A stretch of DNA of 64,000 nucleotides, taken from the NCBI RefSeq assembly GCF_001514065.1, contig NZ_KQ948424.1:1026994-1090993 (forward strand). Direction: 5' to 3'. The stretch is from Streptomyces antibioticus. Its GTDB lineage: Bacteria; Actinomycetota; Actinomycetes; Streptomycetales; Streptomycetaceae. Each line of letters starts with the position of its first letter. Within the stretch, counting starts at the first letter, position 1. The position numbers were made by a program, and so were the translations under genes. Of this stretch, positions 52,124 through 60,043 are shown piece by piece. A model generated the notes under the pieces. The model saw nothing but the letters and a program-made list of their open reading frames with translations, was not told where the DNA came from and ran no database searches.

Positions 52124-53044
52124 ATGGCCGCTCTCGGATGGCTCACTCCCCGTAGGCGCTCCGCCACGGCGCGGAGCGTGTTGGCAGGCGAGGCCTCGGC
52201 GGAGGCCGCGCGCAAGTCGTCGCAGGAGGTCGAGGAGACCTCAGCCCCGGAACCGGAGTTCCCGGTGCTCGGCGACGACAAGGCAGCCGCCTTCTTCGAC
52301 CTCGACAACACGGTGATGCAGGGCGCCTCGCTGTTCCACTTCGGCCGGGGCCTGTACAAGCGGAAGTTCTTCGAGACCCGCGACCTCGCCAAGTTCGCCT
52401 GGCAGCAGGCCTGGTTCAGGCTGGCCGGCTTCGAGGACCCCGAGCACATGCAGGAGGCCCGCGACTCGGCCCTCTCCATCGTCCAGGGCCATCGCGTCTC
52501 CGAGCTGATGTCCATCGGCGAGGAGATCTACGACGAGTACATGGCCGAGCGCATCTGGCCGGGCACCCGCGCCCTCGCGCAGGCCCACCTGGACGCGGGC
52601 CAGAAGGTGTGGCTCGTCACCGCGGCTCCCGTGGAGATCGCCCAGGTGATCGCCCGCCGCCTCGGCCTGACCGGCGCGCTCGGCACGGTCGCGGAGTCGG
52701 TGGACGGCGTCTACACCGGCAAGCTCGTCGGCGAACCCCTGCACGGCCCCGCGAAGGCGGAAGCGGTACGCGCGTTGGCTTCCGCGGAGGGCCTGGACCT
52801 CTCCCGCTGCGCCGCCTACAGCGACAGCCACAACGACATCCCCATGCTCTCCCTGGTCGGCCACCCCTACGCGATCAACCCGGACACAAAGCTGCGCAAG
52901 CACGCCCGCCAACTGGACTGGCGTTTGCGCGATTACCGCACCGGAAGGAAGGCCGCGAAGGTGGGCATTCCCGCGGCGGCGGGTGTCGGGGCGGTAGCCG
53001 GAGGCACCGCAGCCGCGATCGCTCTGCATCGCCGCCGCCGGTAA
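52124..53044 (+). CDS. HAD-IB family hydrolase (SerB-like)
   Basis: A 306-residue HAD superfamily phosphatase, subfamily IB. Motif I is FFDLDNTVMQG near residue 58, motif II lies in WLVTAAPVEIAQ, and motif III is SDSHNDIPML. Residues 1-45 are a variable acidic leader and the C-terminus ends in a Gly/Ala-rich hydrophobic segment (GVGAVAGGTAAAIAL) with a basic tail, so it may attach to the membrane. In Streptomyces this gene usually precedes bldN. The substrate is unknown. Confidence 0.9.
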   Translation: MAALGWLTPRRRSATARSVLAGEASAEAARKSSQEVEETSAPEPEFPVLGDDKAAAFFDLDNTVMQGASLFHFGRGLYKRKFFETRDLAKFAWQQAWFRLAGFEDPEHMQEARDSALSIVQGHRVSELMSIGEEIYDEYMAERIWPGTRALAQAHLDAGQKVWLVTAAPVEIAQVIARRLGLTGALGTVAESVDGVYTGKLVGEPLHGPAKAEAVRALASAEGLDLSRCAAYSDSHNDIPMLSLVGHPYAINPDTKLRKHARQLDWRLRDYRTGRKAAKVGIPAAAGVGAVAGGTAAAIALHRRRR

Positions 53045-53053
53045 AGGGCCTTT

Positions 53054-53082
53054 AGGGGCGCGGGGAACTGCGCGACCAGCCC
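53054..53082. repeat. Dispersed 29-base repeat, copy 2
   Basis: Identical to 22251-22279. It begins 10 bases after the HAD gene. The core GCGCGGGGAACTGCGCG can form a short stem. Confidence 0.8.
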
Positions 53083-53397
53083 CCACGAGCCCGCACCCAA
53101 AACACAACCAATACCCCCCACCCCCCTCACCCAGTCCTCTTGTCGGCACACGGCCACAACACGCCCTGACCCTGACCGGAACTCGATCTCAAACGATCAA
53201 CAACCGGTCACTCTGCGGTACTTGAGAGGGCACCAATCGGTTACAGAAGCGACGTAATCGATGAATAGAGCAACTGGGTGTAGCAGTGCCTGCACGAAGC
53301 GTTATTCTCCTCAGACGCAATCCGGTACCCCTCCGTCGCTACGACGGGTGAACGGTCCCGCACTGCACGTGATGGAAGCTCTGCCTCTGGGAGTCCC
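53083..53397 (+). promoter_or_regulatory. Long upstream region of bldN
   Basis: 315 bases without a convincing gene, holding the bldN promoter and a long leader. The stretch around 53225-53300 is AT-richer than its surroundings (GTAATCGATGAATAGAGC), as expected of a developmental promoter. I could not place a BldD box with confidence. Confidence 0.5.
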
Positions 53398-54171
53398 GTG
53401 TACTCACACGTCGGGGTTGACGCCTCGGGCCTGGCTACGCTGCGCGCGACGGTCAACAACCTCATGCGCTTCGTCCCCACCGCGTACGCCGTCCCCGCCC
53501 TTGCCGTAGCCACCGCACCAACCGGCCCGTGCTACGCACTGGCCGAGAGCAGCGCGGCCGTCGGCAGAAGGGGACGCTCGGCCGGCGCCGCAACGACCAC
53601 CCGCCGTCCCGCCGCGGACAGCGACAGCGCCCGGATGATGGATCTGGTGGAGCGCGCCCAGGCCGGCGAGGCCGACGCGTTCGGACGGCTCTACGACCAG
53701 TACAGCGACACCGTCTACCGGTACATCTACTACCGCGTCGGCGGAAAGGCGACGGCCGAGGACCTCACCAGCGAGACGTTCCTGCGGGCGCTCAGAAGGA
53801 TCGGCACCTTCACCTGGCAGGGCCGCGACTTCGGCGCCTGGCTCGTGACCATCGCCCGCAACCTCGTCGCCGACCACTTCAAGTCGAGCCGCTTCCGTCT
53901 GGAGGTGACCACCGGCGAGATGCTCGACGCCAACGAGGTGGAGCGCTCCCCGGAGGACTCGGTCCTGGAGTCGCTCTCCAACGCCGCGCTCCTGGACGCG
54001 GTCCGCCGCCTCAATCCGCAGCAGCAGGAGTGCGTGACGCTCCGCTTCCTCCAGGGCCTGTCCGTCGCCGAGACCGCGCGCGTGATGGGCAAGAACGAGG
54101 GCGCGATCAAGACCCTCCAGTACCGGGCCGTCCGCACCCTCGCCCGGCTCCTGCCGGAAGACGCCCGCTGA
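53398..54171 (+). CDS. bldN: Developmental RNA polymerase sigma factor BldN
   Basis: ECF sigma factor needed for aerial mycelium formation; it drives the chaplin and rodlin genes and bldM. It has 257 residues. As in S. coelicolor there is an N-terminal extension of about 85 residues before the sigma-2 region (AFGRLYDQYSDTVYRYIYYRV), and in that species the protein is made as a pro-sigma and processed. Region 2.4 is in TFTWQGRDFGAWLVTIARNL and region 4 in LNPQQQECVTLRFLQGLSV. The GTG at 53398 with GGGAG upstream is the start. rsbN follows. Confidence 0.97.
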   Translation: MYSHVGVDASGLATLRATVNNLMRFVPTAYAVPALAVATAPTGPCYALAESSAAVGRRGRSAGAATTTRRPAADSDSARMMDLVERAQAGEADAFGRLYDQYSDTVYRYIYYRVGGKATAEDLTSETFLRALRRIGTFTWQGRDFGAWLVTIARNLVADHFKSSRFRLEVTTGEMLDANEVERSPEDSVLESLSNAALLDAVRRLNPQQQECVTLRFLQGLSVAETARVMGKNEGAIKTLQYRAVRTLARLLPEDAR

Positions 54172-54267
54172 TTTGAGCCCCGCCCGGCCACGCTCCGCCA
54201 CTATCCGCGACATCCAACTCACGGTCAGTTAAAGTCTGTTGACTTCGCGATCCGATCATCCGCAGTC

Positions 54268-54296
54268 CGTAACCCAAGTGCCGCGCCGCTCGTTGT
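54268..54296 (+). promoter_or_regulatory. Sigma-BldN-type promoter upstream of rsbN
   Basis: CGTAAC, 17 bases, CGTTGT closely matches the known sigma-BldN consensus (CGTAAC and CGTTGA). It lies in the bldN-rsbN gap, 130 bases before rsbN, so BldN should activate its own anti-sigma factor. Confidence 0.75.
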
Positions 54297-54426
54297 GCGG
54301 GATGCAGGCTCCCTGTGGTCACTCCCTGGCCGACATCGATCACTCGATCGTGTGCATGTGGTCAGGGCGTGCAACCCTCAGGACCCCCTGGGGAGTCGAC
54401 CGTCATGACGAGAGGAGGTGCCGCCA

Positions 54427-55662
54427 GTGATCGCGAACGTATCGGCGCACCGGCGGGCGAACGCCTTCGCCCAGGCCCTGGAGGACGAGTCCGACCGGGG
54501 CACGGCGGCCCAAGAGGCCGAAGGACCGGCGCCCGACCCGGCCGCCGCCGAACAGTCCGAGCAGGGCCGTATGTTGGCCCTCGCGGAATGTCTCGGCGAG
54601 CTGCCGAGGCCGACGCTGGATCCCGAGGTCAAGGTCGTCCAGCGGGCCCAGCTGGTGGCAGCGTTCGAGGCCATGCTCCAAGAGGGCACCGCCGGAGGCG
54701 AGGCAGGCGACGCGTCGGTGCCCGAGCAGCGCTCGCATCGCGCGCGAGGCGCCCACCGGGCGACCGGACTGGGCAAACTGCGACCGCGTTCCCGGCTCAC
54801 CAAGGGCCTCGCGGCCGGCGGGCTCAGTGTCGGGGTCGCCGCGGGAGCCTTCGGCGGAGTCGCAGCGGCCAGCTCGGACGCCCTCCCGGGCGACTCGCTG
54901 TACGGCCTCAAGCGCGGCATCGAGGACTTCAAGCTCAACTACCTGTCCGACGGGGACGACGAGCGCGGCGTGGCCTACCTCGACCAGGCCTCCACCCGGC
55001 TCAACGAGGCCCGCCGGCTGATGGACCGCGACCGCGGCGGCCAGCTGGACCACGAGTCGCTGGGCGAGATCCGCCGCGCCCTGTCCGGCATGCAGCAGGA
55101 CGCGACCGAAGGCCACCGCCTGCTGCACGAGGCGTACGAGCGCGACCCAGACTCCCTCGGCCCCATCCAGGCCCTCTCCTCCTTCTCGCGCTCGCACCGC
55201 GAGGTCTGGGGCGCGCTCCGCGACCGCCTCCCCGTCCAGCTGGGCGATGTCAGTCAGCAGGTGTCGTCGGTGTTCGACGCCATAGACGAAGAGGTCGCCC
55301 CGCTCCAGTCCCTGCTCCCCCAGCCCCCGGCCCAGGACGGCGGCGCGAGCAGCAGGCAGGGCGGTTCCGGCACGGCGTCCAAGGGCACCTCCGGCACCGA
55401 CCGCTCGGCCGCCCCGAGCAAGGGCCACGGCACCTCGGACGGCTCGGGCACCGGCTCCAACAGCCCCAGCCACTCCGCCTCCTCCGGCAGCGACGACGGC
55501 CTGCTCGGCGGCAACACCGGCGGCCTCCTGGACCCCCCGGAGACCGGCTCCGGCACCTCCACGCCGACGACCACCCCGCCCACCGAACCGGACGTCACCC
55601 TCCCGCCCCTCCTCCCGGGCCTCCTGCCCGGCTTGGGCATCAACGGAGAAGACGCGAGCTAG
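54427..55662 (+). CDS. rsbN: Anti-sigma factor RsbN
   Basis: Membrane-bound anti-sigma factor of BldN. It has 411 residues: cytoplasmic N-terminal sigma-binding region (about 1-120), one membrane span at about 126-149 (KGLAAGGLSVGVAAGAFGG), then an extracytoplasmic DUF5667-type helical domain (about 150-290; PGDSLYGLKRGIEDFKL) and a long Ser/Gly/Pro/Thr-rich tail. AGGAGGTG 6 bases before GTG 54427 fixes the start. It probably holds BldN inactive until released. A strong terminator follows. Confidence 0.93.
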   Translation: MIANVSAHRRANAFAQALEDESDRGTAAQEAEGPAPDPAAAEQSEQGRMLALAECLGELPRPTLDPEVKVVQRAQLVAAFEAMLQEGTAGGEAGDASVPEQRSHRARGAHRATGLGKLRPRSRLTKGLAAGGLSVGVAAGAFGGVAAASSDALPGDSLYGLKRGIEDFKLNYLSDGDDERGVAYLDQASTRLNEARRLMDRDRGGQLDHESLGEIRRALSGMQQDATEGHRLLHEAYERDPDSLGPIQALSSFSRSHREVWGALRDRLPVQLGDVSQQVSSVFDAIDEEVAPLQSLLPQPPAQDGGASSRQGGSGTASKGTSGTDRSAAPSKGHGTSDGSGTGSNSPSHSASSGSDDGLLGGNTGGLLDPPETGSGTSTPTTTPPTEPDVTLPPLLPGLLPGLGINGEDAS

Positions 55663-55667
55663 CAACA

Positions 55668-55723
55668 GCGGTACGACGATGGGGGCGCCCTCCTCAGGGA
55701 GGGCGCCCCCATCGTCGTACCGC
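55668..55723. terminator. Very long perfect-stem terminator
   Basis: Two perfectly complementary 26-base arms (55668-55693 and 55698-55723, core GGGGGCGCCCTCC) around a TCAG loop, directly between rsbN and the convergent acyltransferase gene. It would stop transcription in both directions. Confidence 0.9.
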
Positions 55724-55729
55724 CAACCG

Positions 55730-56785
55730 CTAGAAGAACACCGACCGCCGCTGGACGAGCAACTTGTACAGCGTGTGCTGGATCTGTTCCCGTACCTGGT
55801 CCGTGAGGTTGAACATCAGCATCGGGTCCTCCGCAGCCTCCGGCGGATAGCCGTCCGTGTGGATCGGCTCGCCGAACTGGATCGTCCACTTCGTCGGCAG
55901 CGGGATCGCGCCGAGCGGGCCGAGCCACGGGAAGGTCGGCGTCAGCGGGAAGTACGGGAAGCCGAGGAGGCGCGCCAGGGTCTTGGCGTTGCCGATCATC
56001 GGGTAGATCTCCTCCGCGCCCACGATCGAGCACGGGATGATCGGGGCGCCGTTGCGCAGGGCCGTGGAGACGAAACCGCCGCGGCCGAAGCGCTGAAGCT
56101 TGTAGCGCTCGCTGAACGGCTTGCCGATGCCCTTGAAGCCCTCCGGCATGACCCCGACCAACTCGCCCTGACTGAGCAGCCGTTCGGCGTCCTCCGCGCA
56201 GGCCAGGGTGTGGCCGAGCTTGCGGGCCAGCTCGTTGACCACCGGCAGCATGAAGACCAGGTCCGCGGCGAGGAGGCGCAGATGCCGGCCCGCCGGGTGG
56301 TTGTCATGGACCGCGACCTGCATCATCAGGCCGTCCAGCGGCAGCGTCCCGGAGTGGTTGGCGACGATCAGCGCGCCGCCCTCCGCCGGGATGTTCTCGA
56401 CGCCCTTCACCTCGACCCGGAAGTACTTCTCGTACACCGGCCGCAGCAGCGACATCAGGACCTGGTCGGTCAACTCCTCGTCGTAGCCGAAGTCGTCGAC
56501 GTCGTAGTCCCCGGTGAGCCGGCGGCGCAGGAACGACAGCCCGCCGGCGATACGCCGCTCGATCCCACCCTCGTCCTGCGGCCCGACCGGCGGCTGTTCC
56601 TCACGCGTCACAGGGACATCATCCTGCGCCGACGCCCTGCCGGGCAGGGGTTGAACCTCACGGACCTCACGGACCAGCGACGATTCCTTGCGTCGGCTCC
56701 CCGCGCCGCGGCGCCGCGACGGCCGCTGCACGGCGGCCCCGCGGGACCTGTCGTCGTCGAACGGAATGACCTTGGCGTCCGCCAT
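55730..56785 (-). CDS. 1-acyl-glycerol-3-phosphate acyltransferase-like protein
   Basis: A 351-residue PlsC-family acyltransferase. The catalytic H-x4-D-type motif is NHSGTLPLDG near residue 146, followed by GVMPEGFKGIGKPF (glycerophosphate binding) and PIIPCSIVG. The first 90 residues are basic, low-complexity sequence. It probably acts on membrane lipids at the inner membrane face. It follows the epimerase-like gene by 14 bases and is likely co-transcribed with it. Confidence 0.9.
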   Translation of the reverse strand: MADAKVIPFDDDRSRGAAVQRPSRRRGAGSRRKESSLVREVREVQPLPGRASAQDDVPVTREEQPPVGPQDEGGIERRIAGGLSFLRRRLTGDYDVDDFGYDEELTDQVLMSLLRPVYEKYFRVEVKGVENIPAEGGALIVANHSGTLPLDGLMMQVAVHDNHPAGRHLRLLAADLVFMLPVVNELARKLGHTLACAEDAERLLSQGELVGVMPEGFKGIGKPFSERYKLQRFGRGGFVSTALRNGAPIIPCSIVGAEEIYPMIGNAKTLARLLGFPYFPLTPTFPWLGPLGAIPLPTKWTIQFGEPIHTDGYPPEAAEDPMLMFNLTDQVREQIQHTLYKLLVQRRSVFF

Positions 56786-56799
56786 CGTTGATGCGCTCC

Positions 56800-57873
56800 T
56801 CAGTTGGCGCTCTGCGTCGGGGGGTGGCTCGGGAGGTGGCCGCCGCCCAGGGCGGGCAGCGCGGCGATCCGGTCGACGGCCCCCGCGAGGGCCTCCGGCG
56901 GCAGCAGCCCGGGGCCGCGGACCCGCGCGAAGTCCGCGAAGGTCTCCGCCGTCGTGTACTTCGGCTGGAATCCGAGCGTCTCCCGCATCTGGTCCGTCGA
57001 CACGACCCGGCCATGGGTGAGCAGCCGGATCTGTTCGGGCGAGAAGTCCGTCATGCCCAGCGTACGGACCAGCGAGCCCGCCCAGGTGACGGCGGGCAGC
57101 AGCAGCGGCACGGTCGGCCGCCCGAGCCGCCGCGAGCACTGCGAGAGCAGCAGTACCCCGTCGCCGGCGATGTTGAAGGTGCCGCTGTTGAGCGTGCCCC
57201 GCTCCGGTTCGTGCGAGGCGATCCGCAGCACCTCGATCACATCGTCCTCATGGACGAACTGGAGCCGCGGGTCGTACCCGAACACGGTCGGCAGCACCGG
57301 CAGCGAGAAGTACGAGGCGAGCGGGGTGTCCGCGCTCGGCCCGAGGATGTTCGCGAACCGCAGCACACACACGGCGACATCGGGCCGCCGCCGCGCGAAG
57401 CCGCGCACATACCCCTCGACCTCGACGGCGTCCTTCGCGAACCCGCCGCTGGGCAGGGACTTGGGCGGGGTCGTCTCGGTGAAGACGGCCGGATCGCGGG
57501 GCGCCGACCCGTACACGTTCGTACTGGACTTCACCACCAGCCGCTTGACCGTCGGCGACTTCTGACAGGCCCCGAGCAGCTGCATGGTGCCGATGACGTT
57601 GGTCTCCTTGACCGTGGTCCGGCTGCCACTGCCCAGTGCCATCGCCGTCACGTCCAGGTGTACGACCGTATCGGCGGCCGTCTCGGCCAGCACCCTCGCT
57701 ATGGTCGGCTGCCGGATGTCGGCCTGGATGAAGTCGGCACCGCCCAGATGATGCTCGGGCGGCACGGCGTCCACCGCGATCACCCGGTCGACCCGCGGGT
57801 CCCGCTGGATGCGTCGGACGAACCGGCCGCCCAGTTGACGGGCCACTCCGGTCACGAGCACGACCTTGCCCAA
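56800..57873 (-). CDS. NAD-dependent epimerase/dehydratase family protein
   Basis: A 357-residue extended SDR. The cofactor motif is VVLVTGVARQLGGRFV at the N-terminus; VIAVDAVPPEHH and FANILGPSADTPL are family elements. The catalytic Tyr-x3-Lys is not canonical at the usual place (TNVYGSAPRD), so the enzyme may be divergent or a non-sugar reductase. I chose the TTG at 57871-57873 because GGAAGG lies 8 bases upstream and it gives the usual N-terminal length. It is paired with the acyltransferase gene. Confidence 0.88.
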   Translation of the reverse strand: MGKVVLVTGVARQLGGRFVRRIQRDPRVDRVIAVDAVPPEHHLGGADFIQADIRQPTIARVLAETAADTVVHLDVTAMALGSGSRTTVKETNVIGTMQLLGACQKSPTVKRLVVKSSTNVYGSAPRDPAVFTETTPPKSLPSGGFAKDAVEVEGYVRGFARRRPDVAVCVLRFANILGPSADTPLASYFSLPVLPTVFGYDPRLQFVHEDDVIEVLRIASHEPERGTLNSGTFNIAGDGVLLLSQCSRRLGRPTVPLLLPAVTWAGSLVRTLGMTDFSPEQIRLLTHGRVVSTDQMRETLGFQPKYTTAETFADFARVRGPGLLPPEALAGAVDRIAALPALGGGHLPSHPPTQSAN

Positions 57874-58064
57874 GATCAGCGCCTTCCTTCCAGCACTCGT
57901 CCCCCTGCACACCTTGTCGCGTTCCCCGTGTGCGGCCAACCTAGCGGGTCGATGTTGCGCTGTGATGACCACCCAATGCACGAAGTGACGACATCCACAG
58001 TCGTACGACCAGACCAGGCCATGTGAAGCAGACGTCTGGCCGGGGACCTGCGCGTGGATATGCG

Positions 58065-58098
58065 TGTGGCCCCCCACCGGGTGTGGTGGGGGGCCACA
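58065..58098 (-). terminator. Strong hairpin terminator after the bS22 gene
   Basis: TGTGGCCCCCCACC / GGTGGGGGGCCACA form a perfect 14-bp stem with a GGGTGT loop, starting 24 bases past the bS22 stop. Confidence 0.8.
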
Positions 58099-58122
58099 TC
58101 ACGCTACCTGCGCGGCGCCGTA

Positions 58123-58221
58123 CTACTTCTTGTTACGACGCTGAACGCGCGTGCGCTTGAGCAGCTTGCGGTGCTTCTTCTTCGCCATCCGCTTGCGCCG
58201 CTTCTTGATAACAGAGCCCAC
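58123..58221 (-). CDS. Small ribosomal protein bS22 (AURKAIP1/COX24 domain)
   Basis: A 32-residue, extremely basic protein starting [18 protein letters not shown], nearly the same as mycobacterial bS22, an extra small-subunit protein seen in mycobacterial ribosomes. It starts at GTG 58219-58221 with GAGGG upstream and ends at TAG. Such a short, Lys/Arg-rich gene is easily missed. It stands alone with its own terminator. Confidence 0.9.
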   Translation of the reverse strand: MGSVIKKRRKRMAKKKHRKLLKRTRVQRRNKK

Positions 58222-58379
58222 GACTACCCTCGCTCACTTCTCATCCACTCGGCGTTTGGGCGCCATGGGCCCACACGACCTACGAGGGGCTAGCCTACCC
58301 GCCCGAGCGCTGAGGTCGTAATCGAGGGGGAAAGGGGGGTCCGGAACATGCCCTGAGGGATCCCCCCACCCCACAGTCA

Positions 58380-58592
58380 TCAGGCGGTTTCCACCCCCAC
58401 ATAACTCTCGCGAAGGTACTCGTGAACCGCTTGCTCGGGGACGCGGAAGGACCGCCCCACCCGGATCGCGGGCAGATGACCGCTGTGCACCAACCGGTAC
58501 ACGGTCATCTTCGACACTCGCATCACCGAGGCGACTTCCGCCACGGTAAGGAACTGAACCTCGTTCAGAGGCCTCTCGCCAGCTGCAGCCAT
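58380..58592 (-). CDS. Excisionase-type helix-turn-helix protein
   Basis: A 70-residue protein made of one MerR-like winged HTH (FLTVAEVASVMRVSKMTVYR, HLPAIRVGRSFRVPEQAV), like the excisionase and BldC families. No phage or integrase gene is nearby, so it is more likely a chromosomal regulator of the BldC type than a phage excisionase. The ATG at 58590-58592 has AGGTG upstream. Confidence 0.9.
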   Translation of the reverse strand: MAAAGERPLNEVQFLTVAEVASVMRVSKMTVYRLVHSGHLPAIRVGRSFRVPEQAVHEYLRESYVGVETA

Positions 58593-58721
58593 GACACACC
58601 TGAACCTTCCGCACTCGACGGCCACCGGCTTCCCCTTCCGGTGACTCTTCGTCGTTGCGTGCTCACTCCCCAATGTAGGGGCGGGTGATGCGAGTGGGGA
58701 AGAGGTGCACCCATCGGCGGC

Positions 58722-59537
58722 CTACTGTGACAGACACGCTCGATTGAGTACGTAGCGGGTAAGCGGCCGGTAGTAATCAGACCGCACAGCGTCATCAAGT
58801 GGAACGACTACGGACACAACCCCTTCGGCCTCCCCCACGAACAACGCGGGATCATCCGTGTCGGCCAGCCCAATGGCCTCAAACCCCAGCTGACCTGCCC
58901 CGCAGACCCACCCGTGGTCCCCGATGACGAGCTCCGGCAGCCCCGTGCCGCACTCGGCGGCGGCCGCGAGCACGGTCCGAACCGGGAGGGGCGAATGACT
59001 GTGCACGCCGGTCGCACAACCGGAGCTCAACTCGCCCGGTTCCCGTACCAGCGCGACTCCTCGTACGTAGTCAAGGTTGTACGTGCGTAGACCGAACCGG
59101 GTCGTTATGTCGACACAGTGACCCTGCGCTGGGGTGAGGACGGTACATCCCGCCGCCGACAGGGCGTCCGCCAAGGCGGCGTAGAACCCGAGCAGTCGAT
59201 GGGGGTGCCCGGTCCCGAGCAGCACCGTGGCGCCACGCTCCGCTACAGCGGCGAGCCGAGCAGCGAAGGCGTCAAGCGCGGCGAGCGTGCGGTCGGGATC
59301 GATCACATCATGGCCAGTTGTGTGCCTGGGATCGCTGGAAACCCCGCACTTATCGGCCATCAACTCAATCAAATCCCGCTGCTTCCACGTCCATTCCGGG
59401 TCAAGACCGATCAGCACCCGAGGATCCCGAGCCGCGAAAAGCCGATAACTCCGCAGACTCTCCTCCCGAGAGGTAGCCACGGTCCCGGCCAGTCGAGCGG
59501 CCAACAGATGAGCGCGCAGCGCGCCGGTGCTCAACAC
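58722..59537 (-). CDS. Phosphatase-like conserved actinobacterial protein
   Basis: A cytoplasmic protein of about 271 residues commonly labelled phosphatase in Streptomyces genomes; I cannot confirm the activity. Conserved-looking stretches are LIGLDPEWTWKQRD, VLLGTGHPHRLLGFY, ELVIGDHGWVCGAGQ and YRPLTRYVLNR. The start is uncertain: I place it at GTG 59535-59537, with a G-rich stretch about 14 bases upstream, but it could be up to 30 codons longer. The upstream gap holds the tandem repeat array. Confidence 0.7.
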   Translation of the reverse strand: MLSTGALRAHLLAARLAGTVATSREESLRSYRLFAARDPRVLIGLDPEWTWKQRDLIELMADKCGVSSDPRHTTGHDVIDPDRTLAALDAFAARLAAVAERGATVLLGTGHPHRLLGFYAALADALSAAGCTVLTPAQGHCVDITTRFGLRTYNLDYVRGVALVREPGELSSGCATGVHSHSPLPVRTVLAAAAECGTGLPELVIGDHGWVCGAGQLGFEAIGLADTDDPALFVGEAEGVVSVVVPLDDAVRSDYYRPLTRYVLNRACLSQ

Positions 59538-60043
59538 GGGAGCGATGCTGACGGATCCCCCCGCAGAACAACATGGGAACAGGAAAACACCGCACAGTTG
59601 GCGTAACGAGCCCTGAATGCCGACGGGCAACCGCACCGCCTCCTGCCCCCGCCGCGGCCAGCCGCACCGCTAGGCCGACGCCCACGCGGGCAGCCGCGCG
59701 CCCACGCCATAGCTGCGCAGTCGTGCCGCTGAGGCGGCGCCCACCCCTGTAGCTGCGAGCAGTCGTGCCGCTGAGGCGGCGCCCACCCAAGCAACGGCAC
59801 CCACATCCCTGCGCCATAGCTGCGAGCAGTCGTGCCGCTGAGGCGGCGCCCACCCAAGCAACGGCACCCACATTCCTGCGCCATAGCTGCGGGCAGTCGT
59901 GCCGCTGGGGCGGCACGGGTGGGCGCAGCGGCACCCCGCCAGCGCGGGCGAGCGAAACCCACCCCCGCCCAGCACCGACGCCGAGCACCCGCACAACCCC
60001 GCCCAGTCCCGCCCAGCAGCCCTACGCCACCACCGCCGCAGCC
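59538..60043. other. Long repeat-filled intergenic region
   Basis: About 500 bases between the acuC 3' end and the phosphatase-like gene. It contains the tandem repeat array at 59710-59965 and G/C-rich simple sequence on either side. I see no gene with support and no tRNA. Confidence 0.65.
59710..59965. repeat. Four tandem copies of the dispersed repeat
   Basis: Copies beginning TAGCTGCG start at 59710, 59750, 59817 and 59884. The two middle ones have a 67-base period with only small differences. The last (59884-59939) is identical over 56 bases to 46174-46229. Each has the core CAGTCGTGCCGCT and a GC-rich hairpin. Confidence 0.88.

Noticed and set aside
53140-53397. BldD box upstream of bldN
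   Set aside because: GGTCACT at 53206 resembles a half site, but no second half at proper spacing was found, so I did not list it.
58380-58592. Phage excisionase indicating an integrated element
   Set aside because: No integrase, att site or phage gene nearby, and the neighbours are conserved chromosomal genes; a BldC-like regulator is more likely.
59710-59965. CRISPR array
   Set aside because: Only four units, spacing of 40 and 67 bases, repeats as long as the units and no spacer diversity; no cas genes.
59538-60043. tRNA or small RNA gene in the repeat region
   Set aside because: The stems come from the repeat cores; no cloverleaf or conserved RNA family could be drawn.
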